A stretch of 7,506 bases of DNA, taken from contig CAZUAH010000647.1 in NCBI GenBank assembly GCA_964617665.1, positions 1-7,506 of the forward strand, in the 5' to 3' direction. A program made the position numbers and the translations under genes. This DNA comes from JADHUC01 sp964617665 (GTDB lineage: Bacteria > Planctomycetota > Planctomycetia > Pirellulales > Pirellulaceae). The first letter of the stretch is position 1. Each line of letters starts with the position of its first letter. The notes below the pieces were generated by a model. The model searched no databases, was not told the DNA's origin, and saw nothing but the letters and a program-made list of their open reading frames with translations. Shown one piece after another: positions 1-7,400 of the stretch.

Positions 1-216
1 GCGGTTGCGTTCTCGCCTGACAACAGGCATTTGGCATCGGTTGGAGACGACTGTCGCCTGCGCGTGTGGCGTGTTGGCGACTTTCAACTCGTGCTCAAGG
101 AAAGACTATCACGCGAGGCGTTGTTCGGCGTCGCTTTCTCGCCCGATGGACATCGAATCATCGCAGGGGGTGCGGACACGGCTGCGTATTTGATGCCATT
201 CGCCCCAGCGCGTTAA
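1..216 (+). CDS. WD40-repeat protein, C-terminal fragment (5' end outside window)
   Basis: Frame 1 is open from the first base to a TAA at 214-216, giving 71 residues of a protein whose N-terminus lies before the window. Two WD40 blade signatures are visible: VAFSPDNRHLASVGDDCRLRVW at about residues 2-23, written here as VAFSPDNRHLA followed by SVGDDCRLRVW, and VAFSPDGHRIIAGGADTAAY at about residues 49-68. The spacing of roughly 47 residues is slightly more than a usual blade. The first has the family's D-x-x-(L/V)-x-(V/L)-W ending; the last blade has Tyr-Leu in place of Trp-Asp, as is common in a closing blade. WD40 propellers are protein-interaction scaffolds, so no specific role can be given. 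In planctomycetes such repeats often sit at the C-terminus of serine/threonine kinases, sigma factors or cytochrome-like proteins, which cannot be judged here. The truncation is due to the window edge. It is convergent with the phosphate transporter gene. Confidence 0.85.
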   Translation, partial: AVAFSPDNRHLASVGDDCRLRVWRVGDFQLVLKERLSREALFGVAFSPDGHRIIAGGADTAAYLMPFAPAR

Positions 217-327
217 GACATCCGCAGAAGATGCCTGAAGGTCTGCCGAGATGGCGTTTGGGACCAACCTACTATTGTCGCTGGACCGCTGCAGGTTGTC
301 GACAAGTGGCTTTTCCATTGCCGTTGC
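217..327. other. Convergent intergenic gap with a 10-bp palindrome
   Basis: This 111-nt gap separates the stops of two convergent genes. It contains the perfect palindrome TTGTCGACAA at 296-305 and a loose AACCT/AGGTT pairing (276-280 with 293-297). Neither is followed by a clear T-run in either direction, so I do not call a terminator, although a bidirectional termination site would be expected here. Confidence 0.3.
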
Positions 328-1869
328 CTATGTGCCTGCTTCCGGTGGCGTCTCCTTTTCCGCTCCATCATCATCCGACCGATGGTACTTCTTCTCATGG
401 GCGTCCGCGCGACGTCGGAACAGGAATCGAACGGCGATGTTCAAGAGGATACACACGACCAGGCCGGCGACAGACAATCGATAGACCAACGTGGCGACAC
501 AACCAGTGGCGACAATCGCGATCACTGGCGCAATAAACCAACACGATATTACCCAAATCGCTCGGCCTACTTTCCGGTCGGCGTCTCCTCGAGCAAACAC
601 ACGGTCGGCCAGTCCGGAACCGAGCACGGCAGCGAACGCCACGTAGGTAGTGGAAACGGGCAACCCAGCGCCGGAAGCCACGGCGATGACGCTTGCGCTG
701 ACGCCTGTGATCACCGATGCCCGTAAGGTGTCGTAGTGCATCTTCTTGCCGGTCTCGTCCAGGCTTGGTTCGGGAGCGAGAGACGTTGTACTTGGACGAG
801 CTCGCAACACCACGCGTGCGATCCAACGACACCATCGTGGGGCGTAAAGGGCTACATGGTCAAACTGGCTACCCGTGTTCACTTCGGCCCTCGTGACTCG
901 CTGGGCGTAGGTCGTGAACATTCCGGATGCCATCAGCACTCCACACCCCATCAACGCCCACCATGGAATGGGGACTTTCGATGCGATGTCAGCTAGATCG
1001 TCGGCGCCTGACCCACTGTTCCATAAGGTCAAACCTGCCAAGCCAGGCGACGCGGCATTGGCCAGATCGTTCTGCCCAAAGGCAAATGCCATACAGATCA
1101 TGCCCACAACGGCTGTGACAGAGAAAAGATGCTTGCAGCCGAATTGCCGCGTGGCCACCAGTACGAGATGCACCAGCAGGGTGTAAACGCCCCAGATCGC
1201 GATCAATACGGCAATCAGTCCATATTCCTCGAACGTGTGCTCCTTAACCGCTTCGATCAATGCGACGTTCTTCAGCCCCTTGAACACCATGAACCATGTA
1301 AGCCATGTGAAGATGGCGCCGCTGATCCATGGTCCATGCAGCATAATGGTCTCGCGGTCTTTGACTCTGTCTCGGATCGCAGCGCGAAATACTCGCATGA
1401 CCAGGAATGCAGCGATTGCGCTAAAGACAATCGACATGATGATGGCCGTGATGACACTGCCCACCTTGGACCAATGAACGTTGTCATAGCCGGCAAGGAA
1501 CAGCGATGCTCCAACCAACTCGAAAACCAAACACGCGGTCGTACTGACGGGCATCCCAAATCCCGAGAATCCGTACAGCAGCACCGTATCCACGAAGTAC
1601 ACGCTGACGTAAATGGCCAGTGCCATTTGCACCGTCAGCACAGTGGGATTGAAGATGCCTTTGCGCGCCGTTTCCATTACTGGTGAGGAATACGTCGCGC
1701 CTAGCACAACGGCAGTCGCCGCGATAGCGACGGCCACGCGACGGCGCATCACCCGCGCACCAAAAACGGCATTCACTAGGTTAGCCGCATCGTTGCGTCC
1801 CACCTCGATGCAGTCCCAGATGAGCATTCCCAAACCGATAAACGCAGCGATCAGGATGAAATCAAACAT
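328..1869 (-). CDS. PiT-family inorganic phosphate transporter (PHO4 family)
   Basis: A 513-residue inner-membrane protein that, by family, moves inorganic phosphate (often as metal-phosphate) into the cell coupled to H+ or Na+. The diagnostic PiT internal duplication is clear. The first half has GRNDAAN at residues 24-30 and GMPVSTT at 105-111; the second has GQNDLAN at 265-271 and GLPVSTT at 402-408. These GxNDxAN and PVSTT pairs form the substrate and ion site. About a dozen hydrophobic segments are spread over residues 4-484. A hydrophilic loop at about 321-385 separates parts of the second half, and the tail from 485 is charged and probably cytoplasmic. Length is normal for bacterial PiT proteins. 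The ATG at 1867-1869 puts GRNDAAN where expected near the N-terminus; the RBS is weak (GAAAG just upstream). It is divergent from the efflux gene across a 566-nt region with a Pho-box-like module, but that module points the other way. No PhoU-like partner gene is seen beside it. Confidence 0.95.
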   Translation of the reverse strand: MFDFILIAAFIGLGMLIWDCIEVGRNDAANLVNAVFGARVMRRRVAVAIAATAVVLGATYSSPVMETARKGIFNPTVLTVQMALAIYVSVYFVDTVLLYGFSGFGMPVSTTACLVFELVGASLFLAGYDNVHWSKVGSVITAIIMSIVFSAIAAFLVMRVFRAAIRDRVKDRETIMLHGPWISGAIFTWLTWFMVFKGLKNVALIEAVKEHTFEEYGLIAVLIAIWGVYTLLVHLVLVATRQFGCKHLFSVTAVVGMICMAFAFGQNDLANAASPGLAGLTLWNSGSGADDLADIASKVPIPWWALMGCGVLMASGMFTTYAQRVTRAEVNTGSQFDHVALYAPRWCRWIARVVLRARPSTTSLAPEPSLDETGKKMHYDTLRASVITGVSASVIAVASGAGLPVSTTYVAFAAVLGSGLADRVFARGDADRKVGRAIWVISCWFIAPVIAIVATGCVATLVYRLSVAGLVVCILLNIAVRFLFRRRADAHEKKYHRSDDDGAEKETPPEAGT

Positions 1870-2013
1870 GCTTTCGAGCCAGAAATGAGGAATGATCTGA
1901 GTTCAGGCTGTCGAGTCCGGGAAGTTAGAGTGCAAGCTCGCGTTTATCTTCCAGGCGTGAAAGGGGTACTGGGCCACGGATTTGCCCGCGGGGGACTCGA
2001 AACCAGGGTAGAT

Positions 2014-2046
2014 TGTTAAGAAATCATTAAGACGCCACTCTAATAC
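2014..2046 (+). promoter_or_regulatory. Pho-box-like promoter module A
   Basis: TGTTAAG (2014-2020), a 4-nt spacer AAAT, then CATTAAG (2025-2031) form a direct repeat with an 11-bp period. After 9 nt follows TAATAC (2041-2046), a good -10 hexamer. The PhoB Pho box in E. coli is likewise 7+4+7 and sits about 10 bp upstream of the -10, replacing the -35. The half-site sequence differs from the E. coli CTGTCAT, so the regulator is inferred from geometry only; TTAA-core Pho repeats are known from cyanobacteria and Bacillus. The orientation drives transcription rightward, toward the efflux gene at 2436, starting near 2053. A repeat bound here could also influence the divergent phosphate transporter. 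Confidence 0.6.
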
Positions 2047-2055
2047 GCCTGGAAT

Positions 2056-2071
2056 GGGCAGTCAACTGCCC
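2056..2071. repeat. Inverted repeat GGGCAGT-CA-ACTGCCC at the predicted transcription start
   Basis: A 7-bp perfect inverted repeat with a 2-nt centre lies about 10 nt after the -10 of promoter module A. As RNA it would form GGGCAG/CTGCCC around a TCAA tetraloop at the very 5' end of the leader, which could stabilise the message. As DNA it is symmetric enough to be an operator. No T-run follows, so it is not an intrinsic terminator. Confidence 0.45.
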
Positions 2072-2139
2072 ACGCCCTTGGCACTGGAAGTGTTACCTTG
2101 TCGACCATCCCTCCTTTGCAGGAGATCTCCATAAACACA

Positions 2140-2169
2140 TGGGGGTCAGCGAGTTCCATTAGACCCCCA
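2140..2169. repeat. Stem-loop TGGGGGTC / GACCCCCA in the efflux leader
   Basis: TGGGGGTC (2140-2147) pairs perfectly with GACCCCCA (2162-2169) across a 14-nt loop. It is an 8-bp, GC-rich stem with no T-run after it. Just upstream is the perfect palindrome GGAGATCTCC (2121-2130). These are leader structures of unknown role; a weak factor-dependent terminator or an RNA-stability element are possible. Confidence 0.4.
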
Positions 2170-2256
2170 GATGTCAATCATGCATCCTAAGTTCAATAGA
2201 TCGCTCGTCTGATGCCGGGATCCATCAACCTGAGTGTTGGTAAACTGGGCTGATTG

Positions 2257-2307
2257 CCATAGCTGTGGAAGCCAAGAAAGACCTGACAGCGGAGCTAATG
2301 GCTATGG
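2257..2307. repeat. Distant inverted repeat CCATAGC / GCTATGG
   Basis: CCATAGC at 2257-2263 is complementary to GCTATGG at 2301-2307, with a 37-nt interval. It could close a larger fold in the leader of the efflux gene. The 7-bp arms are short enough that chance is a real alternative. Confidence 0.25.
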
Positions 2308-2435
2308 AAGACTGGATTATCTGGGACAGGCCATACGCTTTGTGCCGATTACATAGGTGGTGCGCCGAATGACATTCGCAGCGATCTTGCCGGATCGTGC
2401 GGTTCTTGCGTTGACAGACCCGTCTGGCGCTCACC

Positions 2436-4082
2436 ATGGGCAAACGGGATATGGACGTCCGAAATTCACCGAAGAAACCGAAGGCCACCCTCCCGGATCG
2501 GTGTCTTTGCTCGGTCCTCGCACTACTTTCCCTCGCATTACTGTGCTTCAGTGGTTGCGTCTACATGGACAACTGGGTGCACAACGGCTTCAAAGTCGGG
2601 CCCGACTACCACGAGCCAGCCGTTTCGATTGCCGCCGAATGGATCGACTTCAATGATCCCAGCGTTATAAGCGAGGCAAATGGAGTTAATGAAACGGCTT
2701 GGTGGCGGAACTTCAACGACCCAGTGATGGATGACTTGGTCCTTACGGCACACCAGCAAAATCTGCCGTTGCGCGTGGCGGGGCTACGAGTCCTCGAAGC
2801 CGAGGCACAACGGGCGATTGCTGCTGGCGAGCTGTTTCCACAGTTCCAGGAAGCGTTCGGCAACTTCCAGCAGACCCAGCGTAGTCCGACGGGATTTTCG
2901 CTTGGTTTGCCACCGTCGGTTCGTTCCCTTGGTATCTGGTCAGCCGGCTTCCACGCCTCTTGGGAATTGGACGTGTGGGGCCGCTTTCGGCGAGGTATCG
3001 AGTCGGCCGACGCCAACCTAGACGCCTCGATCGAAAACTACGACGACGTGCTGGTCACGCTTATTGCGGATACGGCAACGACCTATGTCGAAATGCGAGC
3101 CTTCCAACAACGCTTGCGGCGTGTTCAAGCCAATGTGGCAATGCAGGAGAAGAGCCTGGAACTGGCAGAGGAACGTCACAGAAACGGGATCGTCACCAAG
3201 TTGGACGTGACGCAGGCGCAATCGAGCCTTCATCAGACCAAGGCCCTGGTTCCCTTGCTGGAACGTGAGCTACGGCAGGCGAACAACCGGCTGTGCGTGC
3301 TGCTGGGGATCCCGCCGCAGGATTTGCTGGAGCAGTTGGGGAACACGGGCGAGGAAATGATCCCGGTTCCACCCGAGCAAGTAGTCGTCGGCATTCCAGC
3401 CGACCTGATTCGTCGTCGCCCGGACGTTCGTCGCGCGGAACGCGAGTTAGCCTCCCAGGGCGCACTGATCGGGGTCGCGGCGTCCGACTTGTTTCCCCAG
3501 TTCACAATCAACGGTTCCATCAATTGGCAAGCAACTGACTTTGGCGATCTGTTCACGCCCGCCGCGAATGCCGGGATCATCAACCCTGGCTTCAACTGGA
3601 ACATCTTGAACTACGGTCGCATCGTCAACAACGTGGCCGTGCAGGATGCCCGTTTCCAACAGATGGCCGTGTCTTACATGCAGAGGGTGCTGGTTGCGAA
3701 TCACGAAGCGGAGGATGCGATCATCGACTTCCTTCGTTCACGTGACCGGGCGGAAGAACTGAAGAAGACGGTCAATGCGGCAACGGAGTCCGTTTCGCTG
3801 GCGCAACTGCACTACAGCCAAGGTTGGATCGACTTCGATCGCGTCAACAACCTGCAGCGGGACCTCGTGATCCAACAAGACGCGTCGGTCGCCGCTGAAG
3901 CCGACGTTGCGCTGGGACTAATCCGCGTCTATCGAGCTCTGGGCGGCGGGTGGCAACTGCGTTGCAGGCCCATGCTCGATATCACAGAAGGTCCCACGGT
4001 TGATGTTGAATCCCTGGCACGGCTTCCGCAGGCTGAAGTGGTCTGTGTGGTTGTCGATGACGAGACGGATTCAACCGAGTGA
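2436..4082 (+). CDS. Outer-membrane efflux lipoprotein, NodT/OprM (TolC-like) family
   Basis: A 548-residue TolC-superfamily channel that spans the outer membrane and periplasm and joins an inner-membrane pump through an adaptor. The N-terminus is a lipoprotein signal: basic residues around 9-22, hydrophobic 24-38, and lipobox F38-S-G-C41; Val at +2 favours the outer membrane. The mature start GCVYMDNWVHNGFKVGPDY is typical of NodT-type factors in planctomycetes as I know them. Two OEP repeats follow; the second opens with GIPADLIRRRPDVRRAE at 319-335 and then GVAASDLFPQF, the strongest family signature. HRNGIVTKLDVTQAQSSL marks the first repeat's helix. Homologues usually end soon after VYRALGGGW; here about 38 residues follow, ending acidic. 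The ATG at 2436 is chosen; the ATG at 2451 is also compatible with the signal peptide, and an in-frame TGA at 2412 rules out an earlier start beyond CTG 2424. No strong RBS is seen. No pump gene is adjacent. Confidence 0.93.
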   Translation: MGKRDMDVRNSPKKPKATLPDRCLCSVLALLSLALLCFSGCVYMDNWVHNGFKVGPDYHEPAVSIAAEWIDFNDPSVISEANGVNETAWWRNFNDPVMDDLVLTAHQQNLPLRVAGLRVLEAEAQRAIAAGELFPQFQEAFGNFQQTQRSPTGFSLGLPPSVRSLGIWSAGFHASWELDVWGRFRRGIESADANLDASIENYDDVLVTLIADTATTYVEMRAFQQRLRRVQANVAMQEKSLELAEERHRNGIVTKLDVTQAQSSLHQTKALVPLLERELRQANNRLCVLLGIPPQDLLEQLGNTGEEMIPVPPEQVVVGIPADLIRRRPDVRRAERELASQGALIGVAASDLFPQFTINGSINWQATDFGDLFTPAANAGIINPGFNWNILNYGRIVNNVAVQDARFQQMAVSYMQRVLVANHEAEDAIIDFLRSRDRAEELKKTVNAATESVSLAQLHYSQGWIDFDRVNNLQRDLVIQQDASVAAEADVALGLIRVYRALGGGWQLRCRPMLDITEGPTVDVESLARLPQAEVVCVVVDDETDSTE

Positions 4083-4184
4083 CCGAATGCCTGGAGGCGT
4101 TGAAGAGAATCTGACACTTCTGAACGTCACGCTCATCCTCCTGTGAGCAGCTACGGCGTCGGGCGAAATCGCCAACCCCGCGCA

Positions 4185-4230
4185 GATTGTTAAGAAACTG
4201 TTAAGATTAAGATTGTTAAGAAACGGTTAA
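4185..4230 (+). repeat. 26-nt-period direct duplication of the regulatory half-sites
   Basis: The 20-mers at 4185-4204 and 4211-4230 both begin GATTGTTAAGAAAC, continue G/T then GTTAA or GGTTAA, and match at 19 of 20 positions. They start 26 nt apart. The same GATTGTTAAGAAA core occurs a third time at 2011-2023. The interval between the copies contains a further ATTAAG. Confidence 0.85.
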
Positions 4231-4246
4231 TCAACTAGTCTAATGT
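4188..4246 (+). promoter_or_regulatory. Doubled Pho-box-like promoter module B
   Basis: The upstream pair is TGTTAAG (4188-4194), AAAC, TGTTAAG (4199-4205). The downstream pair is TGTTAAG (4214-4220), AAAC, GGTTAAT (4225-4231). After 9 nt comes TAATGT (4241-4246). The downstream pair and its -10 align without gaps with module A: identical GATTGTTAAGAAA, then 15 variable positions, then identical TCTAAT. Two tandem pairs before one -10 resemble strong Pho promoters with several PhoB dimers bound. It would start transcription near 4253, about 150 nt before the giant gene. The regulator is inferred from geometry and not proven. Confidence 0.65.
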
Positions 4247-4295
4247 AAGGGGAACTGCGAGTTAGATCCCTCATAGGCAAGAAAAATCCCACCGC

Positions 4296-4317
4296 GCAGC
4301 CAAGTTGGAATGGCTGC
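4296..4317 (+). repeat. Leader hairpin GCAGCCA / TGGCTGC
   Basis: GCAGCCA (4296-4302) pairs perfectly with TGGCTGC (4311-4317) around an 8-nt loop. It lies in the predicted leader of the giant gene, about 50 nt after the expected transcription start. Its role is unknown. Confidence 0.4.
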
Positions 4318-4323
4318 AGAAAC

Positions 4324-4343
4324 ACACACCAACGGCGTGTTTT
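4324..4343 (+). terminator. Weak terminator-like or attenuator-like hairpin in the leader
   Basis: ACACACC (4324-4330) pairs with GGCGTGT (4334-4340) around AAC, with one A-C mismatch, and the last T of the stem continues into a short T-run (TTTT, 4340-4343). The stem is short, the loop is 3 nt and the T-run minimal, so this is only a candidate. Its position between promoter B and the start codon would suit attenuation. Confidence 0.2.
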
Positions 4344-4405
4344 AGCTGTCATCGAATGCCAGGGGCGGCAACCGTGCATCCTTAATTCACGGAATCGTTC
4401 CCCAG

Positions 4406-7400
4406 ATGCCCGAACGGATCATCAAACAAGACGACCATATCAGGCACGATCTCGCCGAAAGACCGAAGAAGTCGCTGATTCGGGCCACGACAGTCTGTCT
4501 TTTCAACGCGGCGCGGCGGGCAGGACTCAGAGGCCACCGTTTTCTCAGTTCGCTCATGCCAACGCTCGGCCTCATCATTCTGGCTGTCTTGTCGCTACAG
4601 TTCCCTGCCGCAGGAGCCGAGTCGCTCGCGCTAAGCCCCCGGACTGCAACGACCAAACACGTGGAACCCGAGGCGGACTCGACCGCTGACTTGCCGGATA
4701 GGATGCGGAATGACCGGCGGTCCTTCACTGTCACCGGAAGGTCTCACCCGATAAAGTTCGACGTCTACGACGAACGGACTAAGAGAATGGAACGAGGGTT
4801 GGGCTATCCCGCCCTATCCACAGGCAAACTGACGTTCCCACGTCCCCAAGATCGCGATCCATGGTCCGACCCGACCCAGCCCCTTCATTTCAGGAAAGAA
4901 GAACTCATTGCCAACATTGTCGATCGGGATTTAGACGCGCACATTGCAGCCGAAAGAGGCCGGCTAGCCCCTTTGTGGGCGGAATACAAATCTATGCGTC
5001 GAATGCAGGAGCAGAACCCGGCGGCGACATCGAAGCTGTTGCTAGCGCTCAAGGAAGGGGAAGCGCTGCAATTGGAGACAGCCATTCTTGAAAAAGAAAT
5101 GGAAACGGCATTGCGTCAGGCTGTTATGGCGCCGGCCGACGCCGAAGTCATCGAAGGGACACGGTACTCAGTTAATATCAATCCCTCGTCAGGCGACCTG
5201 TTCCGGTATTATCCGCTCAGCCATATTCGCTTCATGGTGCGTTTGCCATTGAGAGTCTGGGGACCTGACTGGACGATGGACTTAAGGGTGAATGGTCAGA
5301 CGGCTCAAATCTTGAAAGTCTATTCCGTTGATCTTGATGAAACGAATGGAGAGTGGATTCTGGGGATGGAGTTCAAGCCCATGCAATCTCTTGATCGCAT
5401 GAGTGAGGAATTCCACTACGAACTGACTACGAATACTCCGGAGATCGAACGGCTCAGCCAGGGGCTCGCGCTTCATCCACCGAGTTGTGCTCTTGTCGGC
5501 CAACGACGGACTTATCCATCGACGGCCCCCAAAATCTCCGGTCTCCTCTTCTTCTCCAAACAGGAGAATTCCTGGGTCAACAAGGACGAGTTGATCGGCG
5601 GTGTGACTCTAGCCGGGATGAAAGATCTCCTGCAGAAAGTCAATCAATACCGGTCCTGGAGCGGCAAGTTCATCGACGAGGCAGAAAGCAAGTTTGTCCC
5701 CAGTGGGTCCTTGGCCGAAAACGATCCTCATCTCGTCCGGCTCAGGCAATGCCACGCTGAGGCGGGACGTTTCGTTGAACGGGCCAGCGCCATGACCATC
5801 GAGGCCAAGGAATCAGGGCTTCTGGTGGGAACGATGGATTATCAGGGACCGCTAACATCCGGGAACGTGAATCTGCCGGCTCGGATCAAGAGCCCTTTCG
5901 TGGAGATTCTCAATGTCCGAGTCGGCAAAGACATTGAAGTGCAAGATGGGGATATCGTTTTCGTGGAGTTGCCGTCTGGCACGGAGAAACTGGCCCAAGC
6001 GTTCAAGGTCGTGACGGAAACAGTCGGCCCGATCCAAGACCTAAGCGCGACCAAACTGGTTTCCGTCCTCGTCTACGATGGGCAATTCCAAGTCGGAGAA
6101 GAGCCCGGTAACGGTCCCGATGGCACGTCGAGTTCCGCCATTGATTCCGGCATGCCGGTTTACGTGGCTATTCCCATCTACTCCAGCGAACCGGAAAAGA
6201 CACGCATTCAGTCCCGCCTGAAGACTGACTTTGAAAACGCCAAGTCACAAGCCCCACCCAGCCGTCCACTCTATCCGATCCGGTTTACGTTCGGCAACAG
6301 TTCTCTGTCCCCACTTGAGAAAATGGCCTACATGCGCCGCGCCAACGCGTCGCACGAGGAGGCCCCAGACGCCCCACCGAGTTATCTCGATCTGCTGACG
6401 GCGGCCATCATCGAACAGCAGGATCCGGAGATCAGGTGGGTGACGTTGCAGAAGCTGATCGGTTTGAAATTCACCACAGGGTTTGGCCCCTTTGTTAATA
6501 TCGCCCTTCGCGGACAACCAGATGTGGCAAGTGCTTCCCTTTTCCATCTGAGCGAAAAGCGCCGCGAGTTTGAGCTATTTGATGTTCTGAACCAGCTTCA
6601 AGAGGACAATGTGGGGTGGGATGAACGAATACGAGAAGAAAAGGCACAGCTTCTTTCCCTCGCCTACCAACTGCTGAGAGGCTTGATTGAATATCCACAC
6701 CCGCAATCCGATGCCCTCACTCACATGATCAAACGAGGCCGTCTGGATTCCGTTTTTCACAGGCGTCTGGAGGACTTCCTCTTTTCCGTCATCCGGACCG
6801 AAGGCATCAACGCGCCGGGCTCGATCCGGATCCTCCGAGGAGAAGACGGCACCGGCCAACCATTTTTTCCGGAGAGCGCCCTAGAAGCAGCGGTGATCCG
6901 GGCCGAAGAATACGGGGACTGGTATCTCAGCCGAGTCTTCCAGAGGGAACTCAACCGGAGGGAACTGATAGGCATCAGCCGTAACTCGAAATACGGTTAC
7001 GGTGCCAACTTTGTTGAGACGGGGTTCCTGTATCTTCGCGACTTGGAGAAAATAGACCTCCTCGTCCGGAGCAGGGAGAATTATCTACATGATCTCCGGT
7101 TCCTGGAATCTTCGCCCCGTTGGACGGATATTTTTCCGTTGGATCCGGAAGTCCTCTCGCGTCTTCGAACGAAAAAGGCGTTTCCTCGACCGGTTCCTAA
7201 ACCGGATTCCTCAGGCCCATGGGCAGTCGGACTTCCGAGTTTCGGACGCGACATTCGGTTCTCTGCGTTCCGTCATCTTACCAAACCCGAACGAGCGCGC
7301 TTGATCAAAGATCTGGGAACGAAGAAGGACTATTCTACTCTGGTTCTCTTGCTGCGGGACCCATTTATCCGCCGTCACCATGTTGGGGACACTCTGGACT

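Larger units (their letters stand above)
1870..2435. other. Divergent intergenic region and long leader of the efflux gene
   Basis: This 566-nt stretch has no convincing gene on either strand. It holds a rightward Pho-box-like promoter at 2014-2046, then several inverted repeats (2056-2071, 2121-2130, 2140-2169, 2257-2307). If the promoter is real, the efflux gene has a leader of about 380 nt, long enough for RNA-level control or for an unrecognised small RNA. On the minus strand the phosphate transporter has a possible -10 (TAACTT in the context CACTCTAACTT, around 1923-1933), but no matching TTAAG repeat lies at the proper distance upstream of it. Confidence 0.5.
4083..4405. other. Intergenic region between efflux channel and giant adaptor-like gene
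   Basis: This 323-nt stretch contains no gene I can support. It carries the doubled Pho-box-like promoter B (4185-4246) and then a leader of about 155 nt with two hairpins (4296-4317 and 4324-4340). A small GGCG-AAAT-CGCC hairpin lies at 4162-4173, without a T-run, between the efflux stop and the promoter. The separate promoter suggests the two genes are co-regulated but not only co-transcribed. Confidence 0.5.

Noticed and set aside
395..1686. Open frames of 90-185 codons overlapping the phosphate transporter on both strands
   Set aside because: They are shadows of a clear PiT gene, and their translations are rich in Arg, His, Ser and Cys with no recognisable motif.
1867..2031. Pho-box-like module A read leftward as the promoter of the phosphate transporter
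   Set aside because: On the minus strand the nearest -10-like hexamer (TACCCT) lies only 3 nt from the repeat, unlike the exact 9-nt spacing seen rightward at both modules. Indirect influence remains possible.
2139..2253. Tiny ORFs of 7, 13 and 13 codons in the efflux leader (ATG at 2139, 2171 and 2212, the last overlapping a TGATG)
   Set aside because: They are too short to distinguish from chance, and only the first has a distant GGAG. No leader-peptide composition suggests attenuation.
2225..2488. An 87-codon minus-strand frame in the divergent region
   Set aside because: It overlaps the start of the efflux gene, has no recognisable motif, a basic and cysteine-rich composition and no supporting start signals.
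4387..4734. A 115-codon minus-strand frame over the start of the giant gene
   Set aside because: The plus-strand frame continues for more than 1000 codons with coherent signal peptide and domain patterns; the opposing frame has no recognisable motif.
5228..5374. Possible PilZ (c-di-GMP) domain: RFMVR at residues 275-279 matches RxxxR, and the segment ends LGMEF
   Set aside because: The second PilZ motif (D/N-x-S-x-x-G) is absent; the nearest is DLDETNG at an unusual distance. The segment also follows a signal or anchor and is probably periplasmic, whereas PilZ domains are cytoplasmic. Adaptor beta-barrel is preferred.
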